This document shows, piece by piece, positions 1-11,157 of a stretch of 64,000 bases of DNA. This DNA is from Notospermus geniculatus. Its lineage: Eukaryota > Nemertea > Pilidiophora > Heteronemertea > Lineidae. Every line of letters begins with the position of its first letter. Within the stretch, counting starts at the first letter, position 1. The notes under the pieces are model-generated. The model did not search any database, was not told where the DNA came from, and saw only the letters and a program-made list of their open reading frames with translations. The position numbers and the translations under genes were made by a program. The stretch spans positions 75,096-139,095 of the forward strand of contig NMRB01001554.1 in the NCBI GenBank assembly GCA_002633025.1. Direction: 5' to 3'.

Positions 1-683
1 AGAACTTTTAATCAAGGGGACCCGTTTTTGACATCAGGCGCGTGATATTCAAAGATAATCGCACTTATGACATCTCGAACGTGCCTGGCGTTATGAGATT
101 TCACCAATTATAATAGCATTCCCGTCGAAAAAATTGGAAACTGAATAGTCTTCGAAAATTTAATTACTTAGTGCAGAAAGTCACGCGTTCTGGCTATTGA
201 AACCGAGCATTTCCTAACACAAGTTTGATAAGCACAGCGTTAAACGGATTTTATGCGTTTCTATTTGAGAATATCAATTTTGGTAAATGAAATATCTTGA
301 AGCAGATGTCAGTTTCAAGTATATTATAAAAGACAAGTGTTCTCCTGAGGTGCTTTAAATCTTGCCTTCAGGATAATGAAAGCTCAACGGTTGGGATTTT
401 GAAAGACGTGTTTTCATCAAAAAGATCACTTTCACGAAGCGAAGACGCAATAAAAATTTTTCACTTTCATTCTTTGGACTACAAAGGAGCAGTCTGGCGC
501 GTTTATTGCCAAAAGATGGCAGCAAAGTCCTAGCGGACGAATACAAAAGAAAATTCTCTTCAATGGGGCCGCTTAATCCGTAAATCTATTGTTAGGGGGA
601 CATCACATATCGGGGGCGTTAGATTCTATCACACCGGCAGTATCGTCCTTCCAATGACGAAAAACGCATCCCCACTTAATATG

Positions 684-900
684 TAGCCACGGTGAGCGCT
701 CAGAGACTAGCGGTCAGAGAGGCCCGGGTTCGAATCCCGCCGTGGCGTGAGACTTTGGGCAAGTCTCTTTGCCTCACTGGCCTCTCTCCACCCAGGTGAA
801 TAAATGTGTACCGGTCGGAAATGCTCAGATCGTAGCGCTAAACGAGCAGCTCATCTGAGTTCTACTGAAAGGTTTCAGTATAGACTGGGGTTAAAGATAA
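684..900 (+). mobile_element. tRNA-derived SINE, 5'-damaged copy
   Basis: Contains a pol III B box (GGTTCGAATCC) followed by the tail segment CCACCCAGGTG...GTACCGG, which is typical of SINEs sharing a CR1/L2-like 3' end. The A-box part is deleted or rearranged compared with the partner at 11158. Confidence 0.75.
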
Positions 901-920
901 ACACAAACTTTAAACCTTAA

Positions 921-1133
921 AGGACCACGGTATTGCCACTTTCTGTCGACAGCCGGCGCCACCGACACCATTCTCCAATACTGTAGTTAAGCCTTTCGCC
1001 CCAGTGTTGGAGAATGTATGATTACACTACAATGCACGTAGCATGCGTGGTTTACCAAGTCGTCAATAGAGGTCTCCCTTAACGCGGGTACATGTAGGTG
1101 TAACGCAGGATTGCGAAGCAATACAGTGGTCCT
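921..1133. mobile_element. TTAA-target inverted-repeat element, family AGGACCAC, 213 bp
   Basis: Terminal inverted repeats AGGACCACGGTATTGC and AGGACCACTGTATTGC (right end read on the minus strand), flanked by TTAA on both sides. Copy B of the duplication has the empty site with one TTAA at 11418-11421. No coding capacity, so a non-autonomous element of a TTAA-specific superfamily (piggyBac or Kolobok type; superfamily is inference). Confidence 0.88.
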
Positions 1134-1756
1134 TTAACTTTATGTATAACTATAATCAGGGGGAACGTGGTCAATTGAAATAACAGCTGTATCGTGTACT
1201 AAAGTGCACTGTAGCGTAGAGTATCGCCATTATATCAGCCAACCATGCTCCCGCCTACGATATTGCCTTGAGAAAGAATCTCGTCCCAAGCTATTCGATT
1301 TCCCAAACCTTTTTCCTTACGGTGTTAATTCGTTGTACAGTCTTCGATTAGACATATTAATTAGCAAATTGAACTGGACAATTTATTAGCCAATTGTGCT
1401 ATTAGGAAGAAACTGAATTGATGCACGTTTTCTGCATTATTGTAAGTGTTTCCATTCGCAGTGATTAAGTGTGTCGAAGGCGTCGGAATTTTTAATTGAT
1501 TTGGACTCTAATGAAGTGTTTGCAGAACTGTACATGAATCTGGCGGCAATTACGCTCGGCCCTGGCATTTTTTCCGTGCCACAGAGTTTTATTCCACTAA
1601 ACGCTGGCAGAAAAATTGTTGGCGGAAAAATTGAAGTACCATCAAAAGACGGCGCTGATGACGCCTGAGCAGAAGCTGGAGCCACAATTTACAGCCAACG
1701 CCGCCGTTAGATACATTTTGATTGGCTGGAAACACGTCAAGCATATCGAAAAGCAC

Positions 1757-1867
1757 AGGGGCCTGTTTCAAAAAGTGACTTTAATTAAATGGTACCTTTA
1801 ATCAAATGGAAAATGCATTGAAGTTATGGTACCATTAGCTTTAAGTCACTTTATGAAACAGGCCCCT
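1757..1867. mobile_element. Small hairpin element, ends AGGGGCCTGTTTCA
   Basis: Inverted halves AGGGGCCTGTTTCAAAAAGT and AGGGGCCTGTTTCATAAAGT around a GGTACC-containing centre. Present in both copies of duplication 1. Confidence 0.8.
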
Positions 1868-2175
1868 CTGGTCGCCATGTTGGATGGAAGGAGCCGTCGT
1901 CAGAGCCCTAAAACTGTTCTGAAAGCCGATTAGTGATTGGCTGGCTAGTTTGGCGCCAATTCTAACACGCACTAGTGACACCAATTGGTCATCTTTTGAG
2001 ACTGGAATCACGTGAACCAAAGCAGTTTCGGAGCGCGGGTTAAATGGGAGCGGTTTGAAACTGCGTGGGACTTCAGGCGGCAAAATATCTGTAAGTGAAA
2101 ATGAGTACCTGAAGAATCATAGTTATCCATGAGGAAAAATGATTTTAGACCAGTGAAACCTAGTGTGAAGCGATA

Positions 2176-2356
2176 ATAATTATTATTGTTTTCCATATAT
2201 TACAGTGTCCTTCCCAGTAAAAATACAGCTCAAAGGTACTTTACAATGGATTATACAAATAACATAGACTGATAAAAAAAGGCTGTTTAAAACATTGTGA
2301 TAATGCTGAACTAAAACATTATGAAAAAGGAAAATACTGAACTATATAAAGCGATA
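2176..2356. repeat. Copy-A-only segment flanked by AAGCGATA
   Basis: About 180 bp of AT-rich DNA present only in copy A and bounded by direct repeats of AAGCGATA; copy B has one. Either an insertion with an 8-bp target duplication or a deletion in copy B by short-repeat recombination. No terminal inverted repeats seen. Confidence 0.6.
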
Positions 2357-2479
2357 TGATAAGGGCAGCATAATCTGACCTCATCAGCTCACGATATGTC
2401 CTAAAAACCAATTAAGAAAATGACCGATAGAAATACAAATTGTCATTTAATCTCCCTAGCGAGCGATCTCAGGGTCCAA

Positions 2480-2744
2480 TCTCCAAATCAGAGCCCAGGA
2501 TTTTGATCGCCGAGGCTCGGCGCGACGCCAGCAAGATCCATCCTGGGCGGCAACCCGTCATGTCATCCACCCAGCGCGTGATTTGTTGTAAAGGCGCAAC
2601 CCGTGGGTATTTACGTCCAATTCCGTTAATTGTGTAGCTTCCTTGTGATGCGATTGATCTCAGTCCGCCCAGGGTCTGACCAAGTCGAAGCAGATGAGAT
2701 TTCCCGAAGTGGACACTGATCACTATTGCTAAATCAATCCCCAT
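2480..2744 (-). pseudogene. Possible decayed non-LTR retrotransposon 3' coding end
   Basis: An open frame on the minus strand contains R-W-V-D-D-M, then G-W-I-L-L-A, then R-R-A-S. This resembles the extreme C-terminus of RTE-type endonuclease/reverse transcriptases, where R-W-x-D-D is followed about 10 residues later by W-x-x-L-A-x-D-R. The bases CGAGCCTCG-GCGATC look like the usual CGAGCCTCGTGGCGATC with two bases lost, giving a frameshift. Upstream residues do not match the family, so only a short decayed tail is proposed. Confidence 0.4.
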
Positions 2745-3851
2745 TGCGGGCCTCGTTCAGTTCTCCCATCGGCGACTCTTGTTAACTATTGTCTGTACTC
2801 TCCGGGTATGAGACGTCTTGAGTGGATTGAGACCGACGACCAGTAAATGTTTCAAAATGCACCGCCTCAAAAAAACACCCAGCCCGATATTTATCTGTGT
2901 TACACACTCAACATGTCTCCCATTTTGTGGACTGCACCGTCATGCACCGCCGCACGCTTTCCGTTTAGCATTTGTCCTAGTTTCAATCTCATAGCGATGT
3001 TCATGAATCCAAAATGGCGATCGCCGAGATCGCACGAGATGATCACGTGCCTGGAATTGACCAATCAGCGCGGGGTAGATCTTTAAAAATCCGGTTTTCT
3101 CCATTTATCATAGTTAATATCGAGTAAAAGGCACTTAAATATTCTGTTTGACATAGAAATACGAGAAGTAATTGCGAGAAAACTAATTTTCAACTTTTGG
3201 GAAAGTTTGATAGTGATGGTATCATAAGCCTGTCTTCCAGTGGGCTACATATAAGTGTATTACTACGCCGATATGGAGTGGCTGCATTGAAATATCGTGC
3301 GAAATTACCCCTCATATTATCAGTACCCCCAAACCCTGAAATTATCATGGTCAACCCACAACGAAAACATGGTTTGAAGCCTTAGGTTAGGGTTAATGTT
3401 CTGTGCGAATAGTTCCTTCCAACGAAGGTCTGGGACAAATCTGTGAGCACGGGCATCTCGCCATTTCTAATGGTAAATGCATTGGTCATGCATTACAGGT
3501 GCGTGACCAGATCATTACGTCCAACGGCGGCGCCATGTTCTCAGCCACTCTGTTCACGGTGGACGTCTGTGACACTGCTCAAAAAGGTATCTGTCATTTC
3601 TTGATTTTTCAGCCGTCACTCGTGATATCGAAGAAAAGTGAGGAAAATGAAAGATGAATATCTTTTTAAAGTGTGCAGTTTCATTATTTCGATGACGAGA
3701 GCTGCGGACAGGGAATCCTGTAAGCCATGCTGGGGTCAAATACAAATCCGGTATAAAGTCTCACAGTATTCACGTTTTCCAATGTTGATCCCCCTCATTA
3801 TAATGGGGTACACTGAAGAACGAGAGTGCTGATTTCTGTGTGTTTCCAATA

Positions 3852-4016
3852 GGAGCTGTCAGCGAGTTGACCACTAGGTGTCACTAGGGCCCAATTCAAT
3901 GCATCTAGCGGACCCAGTCATTATCGATCGAGCAGCGATCATAATAGATTTCCTGTACATTTGGTCCGCTAAGACTGTGCTGCCATCTGTTAGCAATATG
4001 CGCGGCTGACTGCTCC
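3852..4016. mobile_element. Inverted-repeat element, ends GGAGC(T/A)GTCAGC, 165 bp
   Basis: Ends GGAGCTGTCAGC and (minus strand) GGAGCAGTCAGCC, with an inner inverted pair CTAGCGGACC / GGTCCGCT. Absent from the same place in copy B. A related segment, inverted, lies at 10842-11034. Confidence 0.72.
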
Positions 4017-4131
4017 CATTGAAAAGTCACAGTCTCTCTCTCTCAGCTGATTGTTAGAAACATTGGTATGAAGAACACTAGAAAACGTTACACCTTCTAT
4101 ACACACAGAAAGTAAGAAAGTTTCTAAATAC

Positions 4132-4221
4132 CTCTCGGCCTTGTCGGCTCTTGTACCGTCTCCAGTCCGTGCTGTTTTCCCGCTGGTACTCGACAAGATA
4201 CTGTTCTGCATACTCTTTTCC
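4132..4221 (-). CDS. DDR: DDR-like gene, discoidin domain exon c (copy A)
   Basis: Second copy of the 90-nt exon, with the same acceptor and donor and the same 30 residues. A single base differs from copy B (GAG versus GAA, both Glu). Around it the intron has diverged by point changes and element insertions: a 165-bp element just to the left is present here and absent in copy B, and the hairpin pair next to copy B is absent here. The next exon, which should carry the end of the discoidin domain with its last Cys, was not recognised between here and the left edge of the window. Confidence 0.84.
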
Positions 4222-4313
4222 CTGAAGAAAACGACATATGAAAGTCAGAAAATTCATAATAGCCCTAGCGAATTTTTGACCACCTCAGAAAAACGGTAAC
4301 AGTGGTGATAAGA

Positions 4314-4590
4314 GGGAGGTTTAGAAATCAAACGATAAACGTAAACTTTACGACAACGTTATTTTTCATACTACACATTAACCAGATTTTATATTGCATT
4401 TTCGGTACAAAAATAACGTTGTCGTTATACGTCAACACATTAGGGTGGTTTATAAATCAAACGATAAACGTAAACGTTAACGACAGCGTTATTTTTGTAC
4501 CGAAAATGCAACATAAAATCTGGTTATGTGTAGTATGAAAAATAACGTTGTCGTAAAGTTTACGTTTATCGTTTTATTTCTAAACCTCCC
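4314..4590. mobile_element. GGGAGGTTTAGAAATC palindromic element, compound copy A
   Basis: Starts GGGAGGTTTAGAAATC and ends with its complement. A second internal GGGAGGTTTATAAATC at about 4442 shows that two units are fused head to tail in inverted order. The body contains AACGTTATTTTTGTACCG and its complement. Confidence 0.8.
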
Positions 4591-4610
4591 TAATGACATT
4601 GTACTACACT

Positions 4611-4639
4611 ACATGTACATGTACATGTACACATGTACG
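4611..4639. repeat. ACATGT microsatellite
   Basis: Short run of alternating ACATGT/GTACAT. The same simple sequence recurs at 5176-5206, 14842-14862, 15395-15426 and in many single copies across the window. Confidence 0.85.
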
Positions 4640-5175
4640 TCGACCTACCAGCCTACTGTAGATAAATAGCAAAACTGTTGGTAATGAACTTGGTGTTGAT
4701 GGTTGATTGATATTGTCAGTGTGTGATGATTGATCGTGCAATTAACACCCCAAAGAATCTGGAATTCCGTTTACAGGTTAAAACGATGGAAATTTATTAG
4801 TACCTGCTCTACGTTGGCTATATTTTTATGAAATCATGAAAATGAATGACGTAATTGAGGACAACTTTAAGAATCATGGACATTCATTACGTTTCCATTC
4901 GCTATAATTCCTGGACCAATTTCATTTAGAGGGAACCTTGATTTTAAAACAACCAGTGCATGTATATACATGAATCACACATTAAAAAATAACTATCGCA
5001 ATTATCCATGCAGTTATTGCAATGATAGTTACACGTATTATTGCCTGAAAAATAAACTACAACAAAATGCAAATAACCAGTAATTCGCAAAAACTCACAT
5101 CCGCATAAGTTGAGTTTGGCCACAAGAGCTGAAAGGAGTTTTTTGAAGAGTAAAGAGTAATGTATTTGATAGTGG

Positions 5176-5206
5176 TGTACGTGTACATGTACATGTACGT
5201 ACATGT
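5176..5206. repeat. GTACAT microsatellite
   Basis: Tandem TGTACA/TACATG hexamers. The copy-B counterpart at 15395-15426 differs slightly in sequence. Confidence 0.8.
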
Positions 5207-5472
5207 TCCAAGAAAGTGATGAACTCTGACTTCAGAAAGGTCAACGGTAAATGTGTTTCGTACAGGACGGTGTAATGTTTTTCAGTGTGGCCATTTTTCT
5301 GTGTGACTCCCATTGTTTGGGAACACACTGGGAAACAAACTCACTGTTTCTCTGTGTGTCGCTCATTGTCAGTCTTATTCCGTCAGTCTACTGTAAAGTC
5401 ACAGTGGCACACGGGCCAGACTGAAAATCGTTACACCGGTGTACTTGTTTCAAGACCAGGCACTTCTGACAC

Positions 5473-5625
5473 CAGGGAGCCGGCCATATTCACGAAGTCT
5501 TCGCAATTTTGCGTGCACGCAAGCCTACTGTTTGGCTGCACATGCCCCATTGTTCACTGACTGCATGCCTTACAATAGATTTGCCTGCACGCAAATTTGC
5601 GAAGGCTTCAAGAATCTGGTCCCTG
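5473..5625. mobile_element. Hairpin element, ends CAGGGA(G/C)C (copy A)
   Basis: Inverted arms with TTCACGAAGTCTTCGCAA and TTGCGTGCACGCAA around a short centre. It lies inside the 192-codon open frame at 5439-6017, which is therefore at least partly element sequence. Confidence 0.75.
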
Positions 5626-6080
5626 ATTCGCGAAGCCGTCGCTTCTTTTCAAAGGCCCCTACACAGCAGCCGACAGGCGGGGATCGCACCAAGATTCTGT
5701 ACGTAGTAGGGCCTAATGCATTTGTTTGCGGTGTACAAGGTACTTCTTTCAGAGGAATAGAGACAACTAGAGCCTACAGTAATGTGCTTGGCACCCGTTT
5801 CCGTGCCAAAGCCAGGCATGTTTGCAAAGAGAAAAAAAAACTTCAGCCCGACCTGAACATAAAGTCGATCGCTGCATCCTGTTGCGAAAAAAATAACAAT
5901 AGTTCTAGCTTTATTACAATTTGCATTGAGTCAGTGTTTTTAGACAAGCAGTATGACAATAAAGACGAACAATGCGTTGAAATCTGTTCTGAGCGAAATA
6001 TGCAGTTATTTTATTAGTCGTCGTGCACTGATCGTGATGCGCCGAAGGATATTCCCCTGAAACACTTTTAGATAGGCAGC

Positions 6081-6460
6081 TACTCTCCATTCCACATTCG
6101 AGTGGCGCGAGGTTTATGAACGATAGCTCCGCAACGGCTGGGTCAAATTTGACATACCATACATCAATCGACTTGTCTTTCTTCTCGGTATCTTTCTGCT
6201 ATCTTCATTTTTCGCGTAAGGCCGGCATAACGGATCCCTTTCTCAAAACCCATTTCATTTCGCCATGATTCGACCGTAAACACGAACTGTGATTTGTGAA
6301 AGAACTTTTTTCTGTCACGTTTATAGGGAAAATGACAGTGATGATGGCTGTAGCGGCAAAATAGACAAATCGATTGATGTATGGTATGTCAAATTTGACC
6401 CAGCCGTTGCGGAGCTATCGTTCAAAAACCTCGCGCCACTCGGAAGTGGAATGGAGAGTA
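6081..6460. mobile_element. Long-TIR element, ends CTCTCCATTCCAC (copy A)
   Basis: Arms of more than 100 bp: one side CTCTCCATTCCACATTCGAG...GCTCCGCAACGGCTGGGTC, the other its complement, with TA just outside both. The centre is shorter than in copy B. Confidence 0.8.
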
Positions 6461-6977
6461 AGAAGTCTGATTGTGTAGGGCAATATTAACAGATTTTGTA
6501 CCGCAGCTGGAGCCTTGGTAATCATGACAGCAAATCTGACTGAATTCTGCTCAGAGTGGCTCAGCAGAACAAATACGAAATAACACTAAATAATGTTCTG
6601 GGTGCTGCGAAGCGCGAATTATGACCCGCGTTAGGATCTGGGCAAATTATTTTAGCCATGGCTACATTGCTTTCCGAAACAAAGGATGAAAATTGTCCTC
6701 CATAAAGTGCAGTTGCAACTTCCTGGAGATAGCGCGATGCGCAATTCGTCGATTTTGCTTCATTTTAGAGAGGTTACGCAGCGGCCCGACTCCGACTTCA
6801 ACTACGAGAATGAATTGCAGTCCGCTGTGGACATCCTTGATAAAAACGATTTGATAGAAGTTTTCAATTCGTCAAACACCATAAATTGAAGGTGGAAAAA
6901 TTTGGCCTTATAAACCGGAAGTGCGGATAAATAATGAATATTGAAGTCGTAATCCTAATCGTTACGACTTGAAACAC

Positions 6978-7339
6978 CAAACTCGTCCCCAGTGGGTTTA
7001 CGTTCCTACAACACCACTGGAAAGGGCTGACGACTTCAGGAATACTGCGCATGCGCAATATACTAATTTTGAGGCGAATCACACCGAAGCTGGCACCCGC
7101 GGCTTGATGTTCCCAACTAAACTATTCGTTTGAAATTGCTCTAATACTCAAACAACTTCGTGTTTTGGGTGTATTATATGACTCTTTAGGCATATATGAC
7201 CTTTTTCAGTCATTGAAGTACGAAATATTGTGTGAAACAAACATTTTGGCACGCTGCCAGCGGTTGACCAGAAATTTTGGTCAGGTCGTAGCCCTTTCCA
7301 GAGATACCTTCGGATGAGGTAGATCTGGGAACGAGATTG
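6978..7339. mobile_element. Element with 9-bp target duplication TTGAAACAC, 362 bp
   Basis: Ends CAAACTCGTCCCCAG and (minus strand) CAATCTCGTTCCCAG, flanked by TTGAAACAC. Copy B has the empty site with one TTGAAACAC at 17257-17265. The 9-bp duplication suggests a Mutator-like element (inference). Confidence 0.83.
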
Positions 7340-7630
7340 TTGAAACACGACTATAATATATGCGATTTACGTGCACTTCCGATTACGAGTCAAAATTATT
7401 CTGCCACAAAGTTATGGCATTTTACGATTTGCAAACGTCTATCTAATCGTTTTTATCAAGGATGTCTACAGCGGACTGCAATTCATTCTGGTAGTTGAAG
7501 CCGGAGTCGCGGAGTCGGAAAGCTGCGCAACCTATCTTTTAATAATAACAAAAGCGAATTCATCAAAGGCAGATCTGAGAACAAAGGACAAGACATAGCA
7601 ATAACTGGACTCCAAAGCAACTTGTACAAC

Positions 7631-9008
7631 ATCAAAACAAACACCGCGAGCGATTTGCTTTAATAGTTGATCGCTTCAGATGAAAACGCAATCGATGAAG
7701 TTCTGAAGTAACCAATCGGAAATATATTTTACTATGATTCAAACATTTTGACCTTGTTTTTTTCGGTGACCCTGAAAACAGGTCAAATCGAAATTCTGGG
7801 TTATGTGCCAGTTCATGGATCTGTTGATGCCGAGGTGAAAGTAGGTCGTTTCATCCTTTGGAGTGCTTCTTAACTTAAGATAGGGAACACAAACACTTCT
7901 TAAAGAGTCTAAATTTTCTCCCCTACACAAAGACTGATCACTGACAGCCTCCTCAAATCTGAGCAGCCCGGCCTCTAACCTAACCCTTCTAACTTTTTTA
8001 ACCCTTTAATAACCCATGACATTTCAAATCCACGAGGCTAAAACAAACGTCAAGAGGACGAAAAAATCTCGCATCGGCAGCAAAAAGACTGCATCATCAC
8101 TACTCGTTCGTGAGTTAACTGACAAATAAGCAAAAGAAATTCTATAACTCGAAGTTTTTCAGTTTTTGCCTAAGGCACGCGTTGATCCTACAAGTTATTT
8201 CACAAAGGTTGCCTTCTCTCGCTTGTTTCGCCGGGTGAGTGCACCATTAGTTATCTTGTTAAAAATTGATTCAAAGGGGGAAATTCGAACCTTTGAGATG
8301 AATATCTCGAGAGTCGATGACGAACCATCTTGCACGGAATCGTGGGCCGTTTGCAGCCTCGTTATCATCAAACCATAACGAGGTTATTAAAGGGAATTAG
8401 TCGTGGCAGTTAAAAATTAATGACACTAATTTGGTGGGCCCACAAAAATTCACAATTTCAAAATTACAAATTTCGTATTTTAGCTGATTACATCGATAGA
8501 TACATGTAAGCCTAAATTTGCAGTTGACCGTGTTCTGAATACTATTCGAAGGCAGAAAAGCTTCAGGAGTTGTGCAAAATGGTCTTTAGTAGGCAATAAA
8601 TTCCCGATGTGAATACAAATGTAGTAATAGATGCATTTTTAATCACCAGTTCAAGGAGGTCAAACATGCTTAGACCGCAGAAGGAATTACCAAGTTTTCG
8701 CATGTCCGCAATCAATCACGTCACGCAAAGACGGGCGATTTACATGTACCTCGGACAGAAATCCCTCACGGGACGGAATGAGTAACCCGTCTTTCTTTTT
8801 TTCCTTGATGACCTTCCTTAATCATTTACTTCTTTCTGTGCACACCATTCAGGACTACGCGGCAAGAATTTTGAAACGGCTTTTACAAAGACCGGTATGT
8901 GACTACGGGCATCGTTGTATCTTCAATTTGGGCCATTTTGGTGCAATCCAAAAAATGAGTTGACGAGTGCATAAGAATTTTTAAATACATGTAATCAAAT
9001 TTTAAATG
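7631..9008. other. Non-duplicated DNA between copies A and B, left part
   Basis: Unique AT-rich sequence with stops in all frames at short intervals. A small hairpin (CCTCGTTAT ... ATAACGAGG) lies near 8355-8384. Nothing else supported; presumably DDR intron. Confidence 0.6.
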
Positions 9009-9595
9009 CTACTATAGATAAACGTCATTGATTGCGGACCATCTCAGGTGAAAAATGACAACACCAAATGATACCTCTATTTCGAAACTTATTTGTAAAG
9101 AAACTGCTTTTACATGTATTTTTCATGTATCTGGGAGAAGATATTCCTTATTTTACTAAAGTACCGAAATTCTAGAGAAAATCTGCTTTCAAGTCAGTGA
9201 AATATATGAGTTTTAAACAACTCCCCACGTGTAAAATTCGGCCGTGACTTTCCACAGCGAGTGACGTCATGACGTCACGTCACAGCGTGAGCGTAGTGTC
9301 GGCCTGTACATCCGTGCATGCCAAAGCAACGTCACGGGGTGACGTCATGATGATTCCACGTTTTTATGTAAACATAGAAGTGCGAATTTTTTGTTTCCAC
9401 GGCAGTCACGCAAAGACACAGCCAGGTAGTGATATATACTAACATCCATTTTGATCTAGAAGCGCTGGGTTACACACTGATGTGCTTTGTTAAGCCATCC
9501 CGCCAGAAATAAATTCAGGGCGGCCCGTTAAAAAGAGGTTACCCTGGTCAAATCATGTAAACATGGTCCGCAATCAACGCCATCGATCTATAGTA
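9009..9595. mobile_element. Inverted-repeat element, ends TACTATAGAT, about 590 bp
   Basis: The left end TACTATAGAT...TTGATTGCGGACCAT is matched by the complement of ATGGTCCGCAATCAACG...ATCTATAGTA at the right. The centre carries the cluster of CRE-type sites. No coding frame of note. Confidence 0.68.
9262..9347. promoter_or_regulatory. Cluster of TGACGTCA (CRE-type) palindromes
   Basis: Two TGACGTCA octamers lie directly end to end at 9262-9277, followed by a half site CGTCAC, and a third octamer lies at 9340-9347. These are perfect matches to the CREB/ATF binding site; function here is not shown, and the cluster is within a transposon-like element. Confidence 0.45.
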
Positions 9596-9736
9596 GGGAA
9601 ACCGTGCGCCTAACAGTCACGACATACGTATCTCTACATGGGTGTTTAAGGTTGAGCAGGGGGAGACCCGAGCCGCCATCTCGTATTAATGCGGAGACTA
9701 AGGCCTAGCGGGAATCGAACCCAAACTAAGCCAGAG

Positions 9737-10028
9737 ACAGACTGGTGCGTATGCGACGCGTCGTGCAGGCGTTCCGCCAATTATCGATTCTTCAGTAGGG
9801 CCAAGCGGACATTTGCGGAAAATCTCAATGCGGTAGGGGTGTTTTTAAAGTCGACTGACCCAACGCTGTCGACTTGTCATTCAGCCGGGTCAGTCGATTT
9901 TAAAAAACACCCCTACCGCATTGAGTTTTGCCGCAAATGTGCGCTTGGCCTTAGTGTTTCGGTCCGTGTTACCGCCTTCCTGATTAGTTGAACTCTTTCC
10001 CGACGCGTTGCTTGCGCGCCAGTCTGTC
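9737..10028. mobile_element. Hairpin element with 60-bp inner arms
   Basis: Arms include GCGGTAGGGGTGTTTTTAAA and its complement, separated by about 20 bp, inside longer, less perfect arms (GACAGACTGG ... CCAGTCTGTC, GACGCGTC ... GACGCGTT). Confidence 0.75.
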
Positions 10029-10698
10029 ACCGCCTTAAAAGATGGAAGGCAAGGCGCCGATGATTCCAGAGCGCTACAATGAATTTCGACACGAAGGAGT
10101 ACATGTGCATGTAGCACATTCAACGAAACAATTCATGCTGGCTTAAAGAAAAAGAACTTTTAATCAAGGGGACCCGTTTTTGACATCAAGCGCGTGATAT
10201 TCAAAGATAATCGCACTTATGACATCTCGACCGTGCCTGGCGTTATGAGATTTCACCAATTATAATAGCATTCCCGTCGAGAAAATTGGAAACTGAATAG
10301 TCTTCGAAAATTTAATTACTTAGTGCAGAAAGTCACGCAGTCTGGCTATTGAAACTCAGCATTTCCTAACAGAAGTTTGATAAGCACAGCGTTAAACGGA
10401 TTTTATGCGTTTCTATTTGAGAATATCAATTTTGGTAAATGAAATGTCTTATAGCAGATGTCAGCTTCAAGTATATTATGAAAGACAAGTGTTCTCCTGA
10501 GGTGCTTTAAATCTTGCCTTCAGGATAATGAAAGCTCAACGGTTGGGATTTTAAAAGACGTGGTTTCATCAGAAAGATCACTTTCACGAAGCGAAGACGC
10601 AATAAAAATTTTTCACTTTCATTCCTTGGACTACAAAGGAGCAGTCTGGCGCGTTTATTGCCAAAAGATGGCAGCAAAGTCCTAGCGGAACAATACAA

Positions 10699-10824
10699 GG
10701 CCTTTCGAGTGCCTAATCGTGGACTGACCCTAACAATGACCTTTCCCATCAGCCAATCATTCTACTCCTTAGTGAGTAACAGGTCTTCTGATTGGTTCCC
10801 ACGATTAGGCACTCGCCAGTGGTG
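10699..10824. mobile_element. Inverted-repeat element with ATACAA target duplication, 126 bp
   Basis: Near-terminal inverted repeats GAGTGCCTAATCGTGG. ATACAA flanks both sides (10693-10698 and 10825-10830) and occurs once at the empty site in copy A (541-546). Confidence 0.8.
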
Positions 10825-10841
10825 ATACAAAAGAAAATTCT

Positions 10842-11034
10842 CCTCATTGATGTTCAATCAACCATGAATGAGCCCGTTAGGCAATAAATTGGGCCGTAGT
10901 GACACCTGTTGGTGAACTGACTAACAGCTCCAAATTCTTTCACACAAGTGTGATAGAATATAATGCCCCCGTCTTCCTGATCCCCCTGCATTTTTTATCA
11001 CAGGATTAAGAGCCTTGGTCTCTCTGGAGTTCAA
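10842..11034. mobile_element. Relative of the GGAGC element, copy B only
   Basis: About 190 bp not present in copy A. The part with CAGTTCACC / GTGACACC / GGCCCAAT is the reverse complement of the left half of 3852-4016. It also carries an inverted single unit of the 33657 minisatellite (GTGTGATAGAATATAATGCCCC). Confidence 0.6.
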
Positions 11035-11157
11035 TTGAATGGGGCCGCTTAATCCATAAATCTATTGTTAGGGGGACATCACATATCGGGGGCGTTAGAT
11101 TCTATCACACTGGCAGTATCGTCCTTCCAAAGACGAAAAACAGCATCCCCACTTGTG

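Larger units (their letters stand above)
1..7630. repeat. Direct duplication 1, copy A
   Basis: From the first base of the window this DNA matches 10152-17539 in the same order and orientation, until the sequences part after ACTTGTACAAC. The left limit is unknown because it may extend beyond the window. Identity is high by eye (mostly single-base changes), with several insertions of 100-400 bp in one copy or the other that coincide with mobile elements. It contains exon c of the DDR-like gene. Confidence 0.93.

Noticed and set aside
1471-1668. 65-codon plus-strand frame that looks protein-like
   Set aside because: The duplicate at about 11770 has an extra T that breaks it, and nothing flanking looks like splice sites.
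5439-6017. Longest open frame (192 codons, plus strand)
   Set aside because: It is built partly from the hairpin element at 5473-5625, has no recognisable motif, and is broken into two frames in the duplicate at 15658-16242.
9690-9740. tRNA-like boxes on the minus strand (TGGCTTAGT and GGGTTCGATTCCC)
   Set aside because: The two boxes are almost touching, so no tRNA or SINE head can form.
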